Shown here piece by piece: positions 42,353 through 53,024 of a DNA stretch of 64,000 bases; position 1 is the first letter of the stretch; every line of letters starts with the position of its first letter. The translations under genes were made by a program, and so were the position numbers. Origin of the DNA: Gliomastix tumulicola (Eukaryota > Ascomycota > Sordariomycetes > Hypocreales > Bionectriaceae); NCBI GenBank assembly GCA_001599755.1, contig BCHX01000001.1:5146001-5210000 (forward strand), given 5' to 3'. The notes beneath the pieces are model-generated. The model worked only from the letters and a program-made list of their open reading frames with translations, was not told where the DNA came from and did not search any database.

Positions 42353-45253
42353 GATACCTCGTGATAATCCTCGTACGATATATCAAGTATACCAACATCC
42401 AGTCTGAAGGGCAAAGAAGAGGCGCGCGCGTGACCATCGAACGATACCCAGATGAAAGCCGGACCCTCTGTCCCTTTTCAAGTATTTTCAGCTCTCACGC
42501 CAACCTGTCAGGTTCATCGCTTTTATTCCCCCCTCCCCCTAGGTCGTTTTCTCTCTCTCTTCTCGGGGACCGCGTTTCGCTTCGCTTGTTCTCCCCTTTT
42601 GCCTAGGCTCGCTGGAAAACACCGCCACAGCTCTCGAGGAGCGGCGCATCGCCATGACATATTGCAGAGTAGAAGAGAAGAATCCTTAATGCGGCCGCCC
42701 GAACTGGAGATTTAGACGAACAAGCCATATCCCTTCCACTCACCCCCCCTTCCCTTGAGAAATACTTACCCCACATGCGAACTAGACCAGGCTAAGGACC
42801 AGGCTAAAAAGTGCGACTAGAGATGGGGGGGCAAAGACACCTCCTCTGTTTTCTTTGCGGCACGGGAGCCCCGGGGTCCGTTAGGCGAGGATGGGAGTGT
42901 TTGGAGGGTGTGAAGCTGGACACGGGGGAGCAGCTCTGTGTAAGGCCAGTGCTGTTAACCTAGGTATCTATCGTCATATCTCTCATGCCTCGAGAGGCCC
43001 GTGGGAGGGAAAGCGAGCAAGCACGTGGATGTCGTCGTGCCTGACTCGCTTCTCCGCTCATCGGGGGATCGGCTCCCCTGGCCCTGCCTGCGCTGGTTTG
43101 GCTCTGACGTTTTGGTGATGATGGGAAGGATGAGGGACCCGGTTCTCGTTGTCGCGATTCCCTGATCATTCCCGGGGGTCGGTTGGTTCTAGCATCAAAG
43201 GGGGGCGTGTGTATCTGTCTCTGAAACAGAGAGGTCTTAGGAATCACCTTTCTTTCTTCAGACGACGTGTCGCGTGGTGTGATGATTCAGTGACGCGGCA
43301 CAGGGATGAAGGGTCCTCACTAGCCTGCGGACTTTACAAACTACTAGTACTACTTCCCTCTCTGTCTCTTGTCTCTCGATCTGTCTGAGAGTCTATTGGC
43401 TCTCCAGGGCTAGCCTGATGATACAAGGCTCTTGGGCCCTTTCCCCTTCTAGTCCTTCTTGGAGGTTCTGTGACAGACCCCCCTGGCATGTCAACCACAG
43501 GATTGGTTGCGTCTAGCGGGACGAGGATCCCAGTTCCTAAAAGAGACAGCCCGCCAAGACAAAAGCCCATGAAGAGAGAGCTAATAATAAAACCGTGGGA
43601 GGGCTTGGGTTGGGTTACTAGCGCGTGTTGGGCCCTTCCTGCTTTTCGCCAATCCTTGCAGGGGAAAACAGGAAAACATGAGTCGGGGGCCATGGAGTTA
43701 AGATTCCATTGACCGGACGAAGCTTGCCTGCGTTTTCGGCCGACCGCCGCCTTGGCTGGCCTGTCCTGCAGGAGTGTTTCCCTCTGTCGAGGGCCATGAA
43801 GCCTCGGTACAGAGCTGGCTGCTGCATCGGAGTGTTTGCACAAAGATGGAATAGTTAACGACGATACCCGCTGTCAAGAGATTCGTGCAGGGGCCGCAAG
43901 GATCAGCATGATGGACCTTTGTCTCCCGGGTCGTGTCAGAGGCGTGTCGTTGGGCTTCTACATTATTAATCGAGAAAGGCGCAAACTCACACTCACACCT
44001 ACATACGTAACAGGAAACACGCTCCCGTCGGGTACCCAACCCTATTTTCATGCCCGATGCCCCTTCCCGCTTAGGGCTGAACGATTGGCTCAGATCGAGG
44101 ATTGTGCTTTTGATGGAGGGATGGAGGGGAGAGAGAAGACGGAGGAACGTTCTGGCCCGGCTCCTCGAAACCAAAGAAAATGTCCCGAGGTTTGGGGGGA
44201 AACGACGCCCCCGTCTTTTCGGACTTGTCCGCCGTTATTGTTTACTTGGATCGGTCACGCCGTGCTCCGTCGATCGCGGACATGCACCGGCCCTCGGAGC
44301 AATTGCCCTTCCGATCATCCTCGCACTCGCACTTCCCACAGAATTGAAGCTAACATCTACCCGAGGATCGGTCACGATGCCTTCTTTCAGAAGGTTGAGA
44401 GTTGGGAACAAGATCCCCAAGCAACGGAAGAGAGAAAAGCCGGTTCTCGCACGGGTCTTGGTTCAGGGAACCAACCCACGTATCCATTTCCTCAGCTCGG
44501 AAGGGGCGTGAATCATGGCCTCGTGGCCCCGATCCACTCCACGATTTGTACTTTTGCGTAGATCGTAGAGACTGTTCTTCAGGGTTCGGACGCCGAGGCG
44601 GGTGTGTTGAACATGATCATGGATGGATGGCTCTTCCTCCGCGGACGGGCGTGTGTGGGCAAAGTGCCTCCTGGCGAAGCGGCCGAGTCTCGGGGCTGTC
44701 TGCGTAGCCGGCGAGGAGTCAAGGGTAACAGATAACAGATTCAAAACATCCATGAACCCAGTCGGTCTCCTGTGTCGGAGCTGGTGACAAGGACGTAATG
44801 ATTCGTGGCTGAGGCGGCAAGCGGTGATCCTTCGGCGGAGTGGCTCGATCGTGAGATTCTTTGGCCGTCTCTCGACATCTAAGGCGGTACTCCGACTCGA
44901 GCTACGGTCATATGTCTCCGTGTGCGGCACAGACAGGAGGAGCTTCGCAAGCGAGATGGATGACAATTACGACTAGTCAGCAGAAGGAATGGGCATTGCG
45001 TAGTCGACGAGTCTCGCATTCGTGTATTGGTCTGATAGTGACATGATCTACCAATAAACAGGTTTCTAGGCCATATACACAGTTCGTGCATTTGGCCCCT
45101 TTTCCAAATACAAGGAAGGGAAAGACCGAAAGAAGAAAGGAAAAGGTCAAAAAAACGAAAAGGGAAAACAGATAGGGAAAATAACCAGGTGGAGAGAATG
45201 GAGGAAAGGAGTGTTTGTGTGCCAGTGACGGCTAGCCACCTTGCAGAGAAAAT
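42353..45253. other. 2.9 kb intergenic region upstream of the Zn2Cys6 gene
   Basis: It contains the regulator's promoter at the left and the 3' flank of the nucleotidyltransferase-like gene at the right. The longest frame (43836-44561, plus) begins with TTG, has no recognisable domain and reads as non-coding. No RNA gene or mobile element seen. Confidence 0.55.
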
Positions 45254-46111
45254 TCAGACCCAGAGCACAATGTTCTGGTCCTCCTCGTTGTAGTACCAGG
45301 CCCTCTTCTGGGAGTCTTCGAAATACCACACGCCACCGGCCTCGTCCCACTTGAACTTGTGCTCACGAAGACGGGCACTCATATAGTACAACCCGGCCTC
45401 GAAACGCCAGTAGACCTGTGCGTCATCGTTCCAGGTCCACGGCTGCCCGAAGACGCTGGGGCAGACGACCCTCAGCTGTAGCTCTGTCTTGGACTCGGGT
45501 ATCTTCTCGCACATATGCCGAACGGCGTCCTCGTGGCCCGACATGTCCAGACCGTTGAGCGGCACGGCACCGAGGAGAGTTCTGGCATCGTCGATGTCAG
45601 TTCGCGACTTCCGCGAGCCCTGGCGCTCGAAAGCGGTGACTATCTTCTCCCGAAGAAGCCATCGGGCGCTGAAGACAGGGACGGTAACATCATCCACGGG
45701 GATTGTGACGACGTCGTTGTCTGGGTTGGCCAGGTCGTACTGGGGTCGTTGAGGCCAGGCTTGGACGTCGAAAATCTCAATCTCGATCGACACCCTTGAC
45801 CCATCGTCCCTTTCCAACACGAGGGCAGGGATGAGGGTGCCGTACAAGTCCTTGGCCTCGAAAGCACCAGGATAGGTGCTCAGAAGCCACTGTGAAATTC
45901 CCTCGGCATTGATAGTGGCGGTAGGCTGAACAACAAGGTCGATATCGTTGGTTGTACGATATTCTAGACCGTAATGACTCCGAATGAGGGCAACGGCGGC
46001 GCCCCCAGAGATGCTGAAGTTGGCACCGGACGCTGAAAGATAGCCTGAAAGCTTCGCCACGGCCCTGGTCAACTCGTCTTCCTCAATCCTGGACTGAGAT
46101 GCCCTAGGCAT
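45254..46111 (-). CDS. Nucleotidyltransferase-fold protein (pol-beta superfamily motifs)
   Basis: Single-exon gene, 285 aa. The N-terminal part carries the minimal nucleotidyltransferase signature: SGGAAVAL with Gly36-Gly37, then RTTNDIDLVV with Asp56 and Asp58 as probable metal ligands, and a third acidic strand SIEIEIFD as a candidate for the third carboxylate. Similar layouts occur in MNT/AbiEii-type nucleotidyltransferases and in fungal proteins of unknown role. The C-terminal part (about 225-285) is rich in Trp, Tyr and charged residues and may be a separate domain. Substrate (nucleotide, RNA end or protein) cannot be told. The start at 46111 has context GGCATG on the coding strand, and no earlier in-frame ATG is needed. 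It is divergent from the gene at 47.3 kb. Confidence 0.75.
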   Translation of the reverse strand: MPRASQSRIEEDELTRAVAKLSGYLSASGANFSISGGAAVALIRSHYGLEYRTTNDIDLVVQPTATINAEGISQWLLSTYPGAFEAKDLYGTLIPALVLERDDGSRVSIEIEIFDVQAWPQRPQYDLANPDNDVVTIPVDDVTVPVFSARWLLREKIVTAFERQGSRKSRTDIDDARTLLGAVPLNGLDMSGHEDAVRHMCEKIPESKTELQLRVVCPSVFGQPWTWNDDAQVYWRFEAGLYYMSARLREHKFKWDEAGGVWYFEDSQKRAWYYNEEDQNIVLWV

Positions 46112-47323
46112 GGTGAATTGCGACTATTCACTTCCGTGTGTAACTGGTGTTATATTGGCGTATATAGGCTACCAAGGTGTCGATAGATGCCCGGCTGCAA
46201 TGGTTGCCCAGCAGGTGGGATGACCGGCTCCCTTTTATCCGCAGCCCTGAGGCAGCTCGAGAAGAATGTCTCAAGCATGATGAGCTTGACCCGAGAAGAC
46301 AGACTAGGTCGAAAACGCAGCAGCATGTTGGTTCCAAAAAGAAATAAAGGCAACTAATCATGAGCGCGTGCCTATCGTAGTACATCAGGCAATCACTACC
46401 CCCCATAATTTGATTCGCTGAGAATGATTCCAAGCAGACTTGTTGGTTGATGCTGGTGTTGGTTGTGGTCTCAGGGCACGGTGAACGCAACCTACCTTGA
46501 GGGCATTTGGTGCATGTCTGACTCCACACAGGGCTGGCTCCTGCCTGGGGAAGTAGGGGAACTTCGGCTTTGTGAGTAGTAATGAATGCCAAAGCTCATT
46601 CGACATGAGGATAGTGGTAGTGCGCCTCTTGACATCGTGAAAAGTGACATGGCACGCCAAGAATTGCGTGAATCTGCCTTAAAAGCTGCCTAGACTGTTG
46701 CCTAGTCTAGAACACTGTTTCCCGATGGATTCTACCGGCTCTGGTGCCCGATTCGGCGCCGAGGTGGCTTGTGATATTGAGGGTGTCAGGCTTTGAATGG
46801 TGACTGCTACGTGGAACTCGACACAAACACCTGCACACGCTTCCCCCACTGCCTCCGCTTCTTCACGTACTGTTTTCCCTCATGTGTGAGTGCAGCAATA
46901 TGTCGTACACGGGTTCCATGACCAGAGCAGAGTCCGGACACGAAGGCTATAGCCTAGTAGAAGGCCGGCAAGGTCAGACTTATCTCAAGTGTGTAATGAT
47001 CGTGCAAGCACGGTGATCGTTTCACGGCCCACAAGACTCCTGAGGGGGTGTCACATCCGTAACCTCCATGTAATTAACCGGCTGGTAGGTCGGGCCGTTA
47101 GTTGTGATGTTGGTTGTGTTAAATCTCGCCTTATGCCTTGTGGTTCGCAATCAGTGGCTGGGCAGCTCGTTGCTTAGTCATCCGTCCCGACCAGGTCTGG
47201 GTCGATCCACGTGCCAACAGCAATCACACAAGCTCTTCTTTTCTCGCCTCACATTTACTTTCATGCGTATCGTTGAATAAGCCAATACTACTCTATTCCT
47301 GCGGGAGACACACAAACTACACC
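46112..47323. other. Divergent intergenic region between the two small genes
   Basis: 1.2 kb holding both promoters. Short minus-strand frames at 46.1-46.7 kb have no support. Nothing else recognised. Confidence 0.55.
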
Positions 47324-48183
47324 ATGACGGAGCATTCCAAACGACAACCACTTGACGTTCTATCCTCAGCCTTGGGGTCGACACCTGCGCTGCTGTGGGG
47401 CGACGAAGCCATTGCGCTTCTTGGGGGCAAATGCGTTTACCAGGTAATGCGATTGATTGTCTACCTCATAGTAGCTGACTTTCTGACACCCATCCTCTCA
47501 AGCACCACATGCTGGTCGTCTCCGACAAAGATTACCACACCGCCATCCAGAGTCTGGAATCCGCGGGCTTTAGGGAAGCGCCTTGGTCTTTCTTTGCTCG
47601 CGAGCCCGAGTTCTACCAGGGGAAGGGCCCCATGTTCAGGGACAACGAGCGAAAGCTGGCCCAAGAATACCGCAATCTTGACCAGAACTCAGCACGTTTC
47701 CTCTTCCCGGCCGGCGTGGCCACCCGCGCCAAGGTTGCGCTTCTGCCGTCGTCCTACGCGCATCTAGATCTTGACAACCTGCCCGAGGACAGCGTCGAGC
47801 GCGAGGGCAGCATTCTCTACCCAAATGCCGCTATCCTTCTGCGGAGCATGGTGCAGACCCTGGTGCGCGAGCCGTCTCACAGCAGGTGGCACTCGCGCTT
47901 GGGGTTCTGGGCCATCACACATCTGTACGGAGACTTATTGCTCGATGATGATGTACTGGACTCGTGTGATGATGAGGGGGCGAAGGCTTGGTTCAATGAG
48001 AACATACAGAGACACGGCGGTGGGCTTGACAGGATCACACACACAAAGAGGCTCGGAAGAGTAGGATACGACGAAAGTCTAGCAACCCAGAGGGACGCGC
48101 CGGTACCCAAAAAACAGGTCGAGATCTCAGGTCTACCTCAGATCAGACCACAGTCGTCAAGTCAAGAGCTGGACACGGCATGA
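47324..48183 (+). CDS. Conserved fungal hypothetical protein, possibly nucleotidyltransferase-like
   Basis: Two exons, 47324-47443 and 47503-48183, total 801 nt, 266 aa; intron 59 nt (GTAATG to AAG). The N-terminus reads ALLWGDEAIALLGGKCVYQ, then HHMLVVSDKDYHTAIQSLESAGF. This helix-then-strand layout, with a Gly-Gly and a hydrophobic strand ending in an acidic residue, is reminiscent of fungal proteins distantly related to nucleotidyltransferases, but the clear DxD of its neighbour is missing. The middle region has FLFPAGVATRAKVALLPSSYAHL; the C-terminal 70 residues are acidic then polar and probably disordered. No membrane segment or signal peptide. The start is supported by an ACCATGACG context. 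The function is unknown, and the family link is weak. Confidence 0.65.
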
Positions 48184-48765
48184 AGAATTCTAGGCATCTC
48201 ATTTATGTCTTCGGCGGACAAATCTTTTAATGACGCCATGTTACCATGATACCTATCCTTCTACATAGCATCTGGCATAGAGCCGCCAGCAATGAGCCAG
48301 CCGCACATACACGTCACCCTCAGGTTCCTTCAAGAAACATGCAGCGGAAAGATGCGACTCCATTGGACGGGCTCCGACTTCCATATGCAAGACGACCTGC
48401 TTTCAGAGTGAGATGGATCAAACGATGCAATGCATACCAGAACATATTATGTTTAGACCGTACATCCAGCCATGATAGTGATGGCAGGGTGGTCGTGTCC
48501 AGGTATGCGTGGCGGGACTGGCTACCCTACACATGTCCACGCTAAACAGCAGTAGGAAAAAAAATATCCCCATCAACAACCGACGGCTTCAAGCTTCAAG
48601 CTCCGTCGACGATTTGACTTTTGCGCGCCATCCTCACTCGACTCCTCCAACCAGCGCAACCTCAGCCATTGAGCAGAGCCACTCGATTTACCCTCGTATC
48701 TCCCCTCTCCGAGTAGCAACCGAGCCAAAAGCGAAAAAAAGAAGTGTCCGGAGAACTCACCCACC
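48184..48765. other. Intergenic/promoter region
   Basis: 582 bp between two plus-strand genes: the 3' flank of the hypothetical gene, then A/C-rich leader sequence up to the start at 48766. No other gene seen. Confidence 0.55.
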
Positions 48766-49359
48766 ATGTCGTCCAACGAAACACCCCCTCGCCTCCCCGA
48801 GGAAGAAGCCAGCACCTTCCTCCGCAACACAGCCATCGCAGGCACCATCATCGCGCCGGCGGCCATGCTCCTCCCGCCGCGCAAGATCGACATCCGCTTC
48901 TTCGTCCTCGCCGGCGCCTTCTCCCTGTCCACCAACTACCTCGCGCACAGCTACACGGGCGAGTCGCTCTACAGCCGGTTCCAGCGGCGCATGGTCGGGA
49001 TGCTGCCCGGCACGGGCCTGCCGCCCGAGGCGGAGAGGACGCAGCGGCTGCTGCGGGAGCACCGGCAGCGCGAGGCGGCGATGAGGCAGCAGCAGGCGCA
49101 GGCCGAGGCCGAGGCGGCGGCGACGGGCGGGCTGGCGAAGAAGGTGGAGGATGTGTGGATGGGCGGGGAGGGGCAGGACTGGCAGAAGAAGAGGGCGGAG
49201 GAACATCAGAAGCAGTTTGACGAGGGGAAGGGGATGGGCAGCATCATCATGGATCAGATCTCGGATGTGTGGAGTGGGAACTGGAGGCCCGGATCGAAGA
49301 AGGAGGGTGATGAGAAGGCGGGCTCTCCAGAGGATGCGGCGAAGGGGGAGAAGAGGTGA
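48766..49359 (+). CDS. Small fungal membrane protein with two predicted helices
   Basis: Single-exon gene, 197 aa, start context CCACCATGTCG. Hydrophobic segments at about residues 24-38 (AIAGTIIAPAAMLLPP) and 45-62 (RFFVLAGAFSLSTNYLA) are followed by a long charged, coiled-coil-like Gln/Glu/Ala region and a tail with a repeated theme: KVEDVWMGGEGQDWQKKRAEEH, then DQISDVWSGNW. I recall this family in filamentous fungi being labelled 'rhomboid family membrane protein', but it has neither the six helices nor the GxSG and His of a rhomboid protease, so that label is not supported by sequence. Location (mitochondrial or ER membrane) is not evident. Confidence 0.75.
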   Translation: MSSNETPPRLPEEEASTFLRNTAIAGTIIAPAAMLLPPRKIDIRFFVLAGAFSLSTNYLAHSYTGESLYSRFQRRMVGMLPGTGLPPEAERTQRLLREHRQREAAMRQQQAQAEAEAAATGGLAKKVEDVWMGGEGQDWQKKRAEEHQKQFDEGKGMGSIIMDQISDVWSGNWRPGSKKEGDEKAGSPEDAAKGEKR

Positions 49360-51188
49360 GCGCGCTGGTGCGTTCGCGATGACCAACTTCCAATCGGGGG
49401 TGGTGTATATCAACTGTACCAATATGCGAAGAGCTGTGTATATCAGAGATGTGGTCTCAGGCAGAGACCGTTGCGCTCTCGGGGCTATCTTGTACGATGG
49501 ATTAGGATCTCCAGTTGATCACAGCTACATAATGAGCCTAGCAGGCTCTTACGATGAAATAGAACACTCCCGTGGGAGTCTGATACTGAGGCTTAACATA
49601 TTCTACGACCAGTTCAGGATCCTACTTTACCTAGTCCAGTATCCCTCATCACATTCGGCCGACGGGGGCAAAGTGTCGACCCAACTCGGCTCGACATAAA
49701 CACTTAAAGCTCGGTACACGCGTGCCACTCTCCACTGCCTTTATTCAAGTGTTGTGATCCCGTTTAATCGGCTTCATGATGTGCTGCTCTTGGGAGGCTA
49801 CCTTAGTCTAGGGTAGGAACGACGTCGACACATTGACTCGCGACAGTCACCCATGTCGTCATCTATCATGGACAATCCAAAGCCACATCCGCACAGCAAT
49901 AACCAAATAGATTAGGCACTTCGTATTGAATAAAGTTCCGTACCGAACGACGCAAGCATGAGGCTGACGAGCAGCCTTCATCCGAACCGAGAGGCTTTGA
50001 TGCAAACCTGTGCTACAAGTCATACCGCGCTGGTAGCACATTACGTATGCGGATGTCAGATCTCTGTTTCCAAAGATAGAACGCAGCTAGCCCCTGTGAG
50101 GTGCTTTGTTGGAGAATGGCGCCCTGCTAGTCACTTGGTTGGTGGTGGCAGTGTCGAGCGAAAGGGCTGCAATACGGGGTATTCACCACGCGATTATTAC
50201 CGGCGAGGTGCACAGCCATGCGGCCACAGTGAGCTTAGCTGAGCTGGCGAGCTGCTGGTGGGTGGTCAACAAGTGTGTTTGCTGGCACCAACAGCTGATG
50301 AAGCCCCCCGCCACAATTGTGCGCGCATACGTAATAGTGGTCACCAAGCAGGGTTTCAGAGGGTGATGTTCTCCAGGGAGGCAGGGTCCATCCGGAAGGG
50401 TGGCAGCAGTCAGCAGGGAGCCGATCGGCGGGTGTGAGCATTTGTGAGATTCACTCACCGTCCTGTTGTCGTTGTCTGTGGTGTTTTCTGCGCTCTGCTC
50501 TCTCTTTGTCTTGCTATTTCCACGACGCTGTTTTTGTCGCCGTGGGAGCGTTGAACCCCTGAAAGTCAATTGACGTTTTCCCCTGCGCCACCTCAAACTC
50601 CAAAACAGCACCAAAAACGGCGCCAAAAACTGCAGAGGCTCTACGGAATACAGGCCGCGTTAGCCTCCCCCCACGGCATCTCAAGGCTTCCCGCGCAGCG
50701 AATCACAGGGCTTCCAGGGCGTGCTCTCCACCGCCCTGCACCGCAGTTTGCACTGCTTTCTGCACTGCTGCACGGCTTTTGCCTCAGGCGGCTGGGCGGC
50801 TTTCGTAACAGCGCTGAACTGGAGCCACCTGTGACCTCCTCGTTCGTTCGTGGCACTGGACTCGTTGATCGTCTTCCATTCCTACTTGTTTCACCCAGCG
50901 CCCAACGGCCTTTGCTTATTCGGTTTTCCTATTTTCATTCTCTTTCTCCTTCTCTTCCCTTTATTCTTGCGCACAGTCTCTCCCATAAAGCATCCCTCGC
51001 TTGGAATACGAAGGCCTCGGGCCATCACGGCGTGCCAGTTCCATTTCTTTTTCCTCCCTTCATTAAACACTGCAGCCGCTAAAGTTCTACGGCACGGGCT
51101 ACGCACTCTGACTGGCAGCCCTTCCTCTCCACCACGGCCGAGAAAAGCTGAAGGCGCGCCCGGCCTGTTGAGACAAGAGAAGCCGACC
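49360..51188. other. Intergenic/promoter region upstream of the rhomboid gene
   Basis: 1.8 kb. It holds the 3' flank of the small membrane protein gene, an isolated ACGCGT (49718-49723) and a C/T-rich leader (about 50850-51100) before the rhomboid start. The frame of the rhomboid gene is open upstream to 50850, but that stretch reads as UTR. No other gene seen. Confidence 0.55.
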
Positions 51189-53024
51189 ATGGCTTCCTAT
51201 AACAACAACAACGACACCAGCTACTACGGCAGCGGCGGCCCATCCCAGAACCAGAACGACGACTACTACAGCTACGGCAACCAGTCGCAGGCGCCCCTGC
51301 ACACGTCCCCGTCACCCCCATCCCAGTTCGACCCTCGATACGCTCCCTCGTCCACAGCGACTCCCGCGCCCTCCTACCACACCAACTACCCGGCGCCCTC
51401 TGTCGCCCCCTACCCGACCGCCGCCAAAGACCCCGTCTCCCGCACGGGGCCCTCGCCATTCGACACCGTGTTCGACGACCATGTGTATCCGGTGAACCCA
51501 CAGCATCCTGCGGCCGCCGCGAGCACGAGCGACATGTCGCAACACTACTATCCCCAGGACTCGGGGTACCACGGCCAGCACCAGCAGCAGAGCTACGGCG
51601 GCCAGAGCGCGTACGGGCAGGGACCGCCGCTGCCGGGGTCCAGCGACGACATCCCGTTGCAGGACAGGCATAAGGACGCGAACGACCCGGAGGCGTTCAA
51701 TGACCACATCTACGACGACCCGAATGCTGTGCCAGGGGGGAGGCGCCGCAAGAGCAAGAAGAGGAAGAAGGTGGCGCTGGGGCAGCTGGGCATGTTGGGC
51801 GCCGACAAGAAGAGGATTCCGTGGGTGACGTACATCTTCACCATCGCGCAGATTGCGGTCTTCATCGGCGAGGTCGTCAACAATGGTAGGTCCCAAGTCT
51901 GTTCCTGGTTGGTGCGAATTGACGCGGTGCTAACGAATTGGGTTCCAGGCATCCAGACGGGCAGTCCCATCATGATCAAGCCCCAGTTCAACTACATGAT
52001 CGGCCCTTCAACGTACATCATGATCGAGATGGGCGCGCGCTACGTGCCCTGCATGAAGAACCTCAAGGAAATCCAGGGCGACGCGAGCCTCGACCTCACC
52101 AAGGGACCCTTCCTCTGCCCCAACGCAACGTCTACCGACGATATTTGTCCCTTGTCGGTGGCCTGCGGCTTCGGCGGCAATACACCCGACCCCGACGGTT
52201 CGGGGGAGGCTGATCAAGACCCCAGGCCAAACCAGTGGTGGCGATTCATTGTCCCAATGTTTATGCATGCGGGACTCATTCATATCGCCTTCAACATGCT
52301 CCTCCAGATGACCCTTGGTAGGGAGATGGAGCAGGCTATCGGCTCGATTCGCTACGGTCTGGTCTACGTGAGCGCTGGCATCTTCGGCTTCGTCATGGGT
52401 GGCGTCCTGTCTGCCCCCTTCCAAGCCGTTATCGGTGCCTCGGGCTCCATTTTCGGCATCATCGCGCTGACTCTTCTCGACTTGCTTTATTCTTGGAAGG
52501 ACCGCAAGAGCCCTGTCAAGGACCTGCTCTTCATCATTGTTGACATTGTCATCTCCTTCGTGCTGGGACTGCTACCCGGCCTTGACAATTTCTCTCACAT
52601 TGGCGGCTTCCTCATGGGTCTCGCTCTGGGCATCTCAGTCCTGCACTCCCCCAATTCGCTCAGGCAAAGAATTGGTCAGGACATTGCCTACTCGACCGTC
52701 CCGGAGGGCTCGGACCAAGGCCCCCAGCCATTCCTCAAAAACCCCGTTGGCTTCTTTAAGGGCAGAAGACCACTTTGGTGGGTTTGGTGGCTGGTTCGCG
52801 CCGGCTCTTTGGTTCTCGTCATCATTGTCTTCAGTGTCCTGCTGAACACCTTCTACACCACCGATGAGGAGGTCTGCGGCTGGTGCAAGTACCTCAGTTG
52901 CTTGGTAAGTCTTCGTCCTTCCCTCCCCTTATTGACTTGTATTGGATTGGCCTCGCTAACTGCTGATGAACAGCCCGTCAACGATTGGTGTGAGCAAGGC
53001 ACGCTCATTAAGTCACAGCAGTAG
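51189..53024 (+). CDS. Rhomboid intramembrane serine protease
   Basis: Three exons, 51189-51885, 51949-52904 and 52974-53024, total 1704 nt, 567 aa. The cytosolic N-terminus (about 195 residues) is Gln/Tyr/Pro/Asn-rich and disordered, ending in a basic KKRKK patch; helix 1 follows at WVTYIFTIAQIAVFIGEVV. Rhomboid hallmarks are present: the oxyanion-side HIAFNML after WWRFIVPMFMHAG, the catalytic Ser397 in GASGSIFG, and His449 in HIGGFLMG. A Cys-bearing luminal loop lies between the first two helices (FLCPNATSTDDICPLSVACGFGG), typical of eukaryotic rhomboids. A seventh helix near the C-terminus (LVRAGSLVLVIIVFSVLL) fits the secretase class. It cleaves single-pass substrates within the membrane; substrates here are unknown. 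Start context ACCATGGCT is strong. Confidence 0.92.
   Translation: MASYNNNNDTSYYGSGGPSQNQNDDYYSYGNQSQAPLHTSPSPPSQFDPRYAPSSTATPAPSYHTNYPAPSVAPYPTAAKDPVSRTGPSPFDTVFDDHVYPVNPQHPAAAASTSDMSQHYYPQDSGYHGQHQQQSYGGQSAYGQGPPLPGSSDDIPLQDRHKDANDPEAFNDHIYDDPNAVPGGRRRKSKKRKKVALGQLGMLGADKKRIPWVTYIFTIAQIAVFIGEVVNNGRSQVCSWLVRIDAVLTNWVPGIQTGSPIMIKPQFNYMIGPSTYIMIEMGARYVPCMKNLKEIQGDASLDLTKGPFLCPNATSTDDICPLSVACGFGGNTPDPDGSGEADQDPRPNQWWRFIVPMFMHAGLIHIAFNMLLQMTLGREMEQAIGSIRYGLVYVSAGIFGFVMGGVLSAPFQAVIGASGSIFGIIALTLLDLLYSWKDRKSPVKDLLFIIVDIVISFVLGLLPGLDNFSHIGGFLMGLALGISVLHSPNSLRQRIGQDIAYSTVPEGSDQGPQPFLKNPVGFFKGRRPLWWVWWLVRAGSLVLVIIVFSVLLNTFYTTDEEVCGWCKYLSCLVSLRPSLPLLTCIGLASLTADEQPVNDWCEQGTLIKSQQ

Noticed and set aside
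43836..44561. 241-codon plus-strand frame in the 42-45 kb gap
   Set aside because: Begins with TTG, mixed composition, no recognisable domain, no splice partners.
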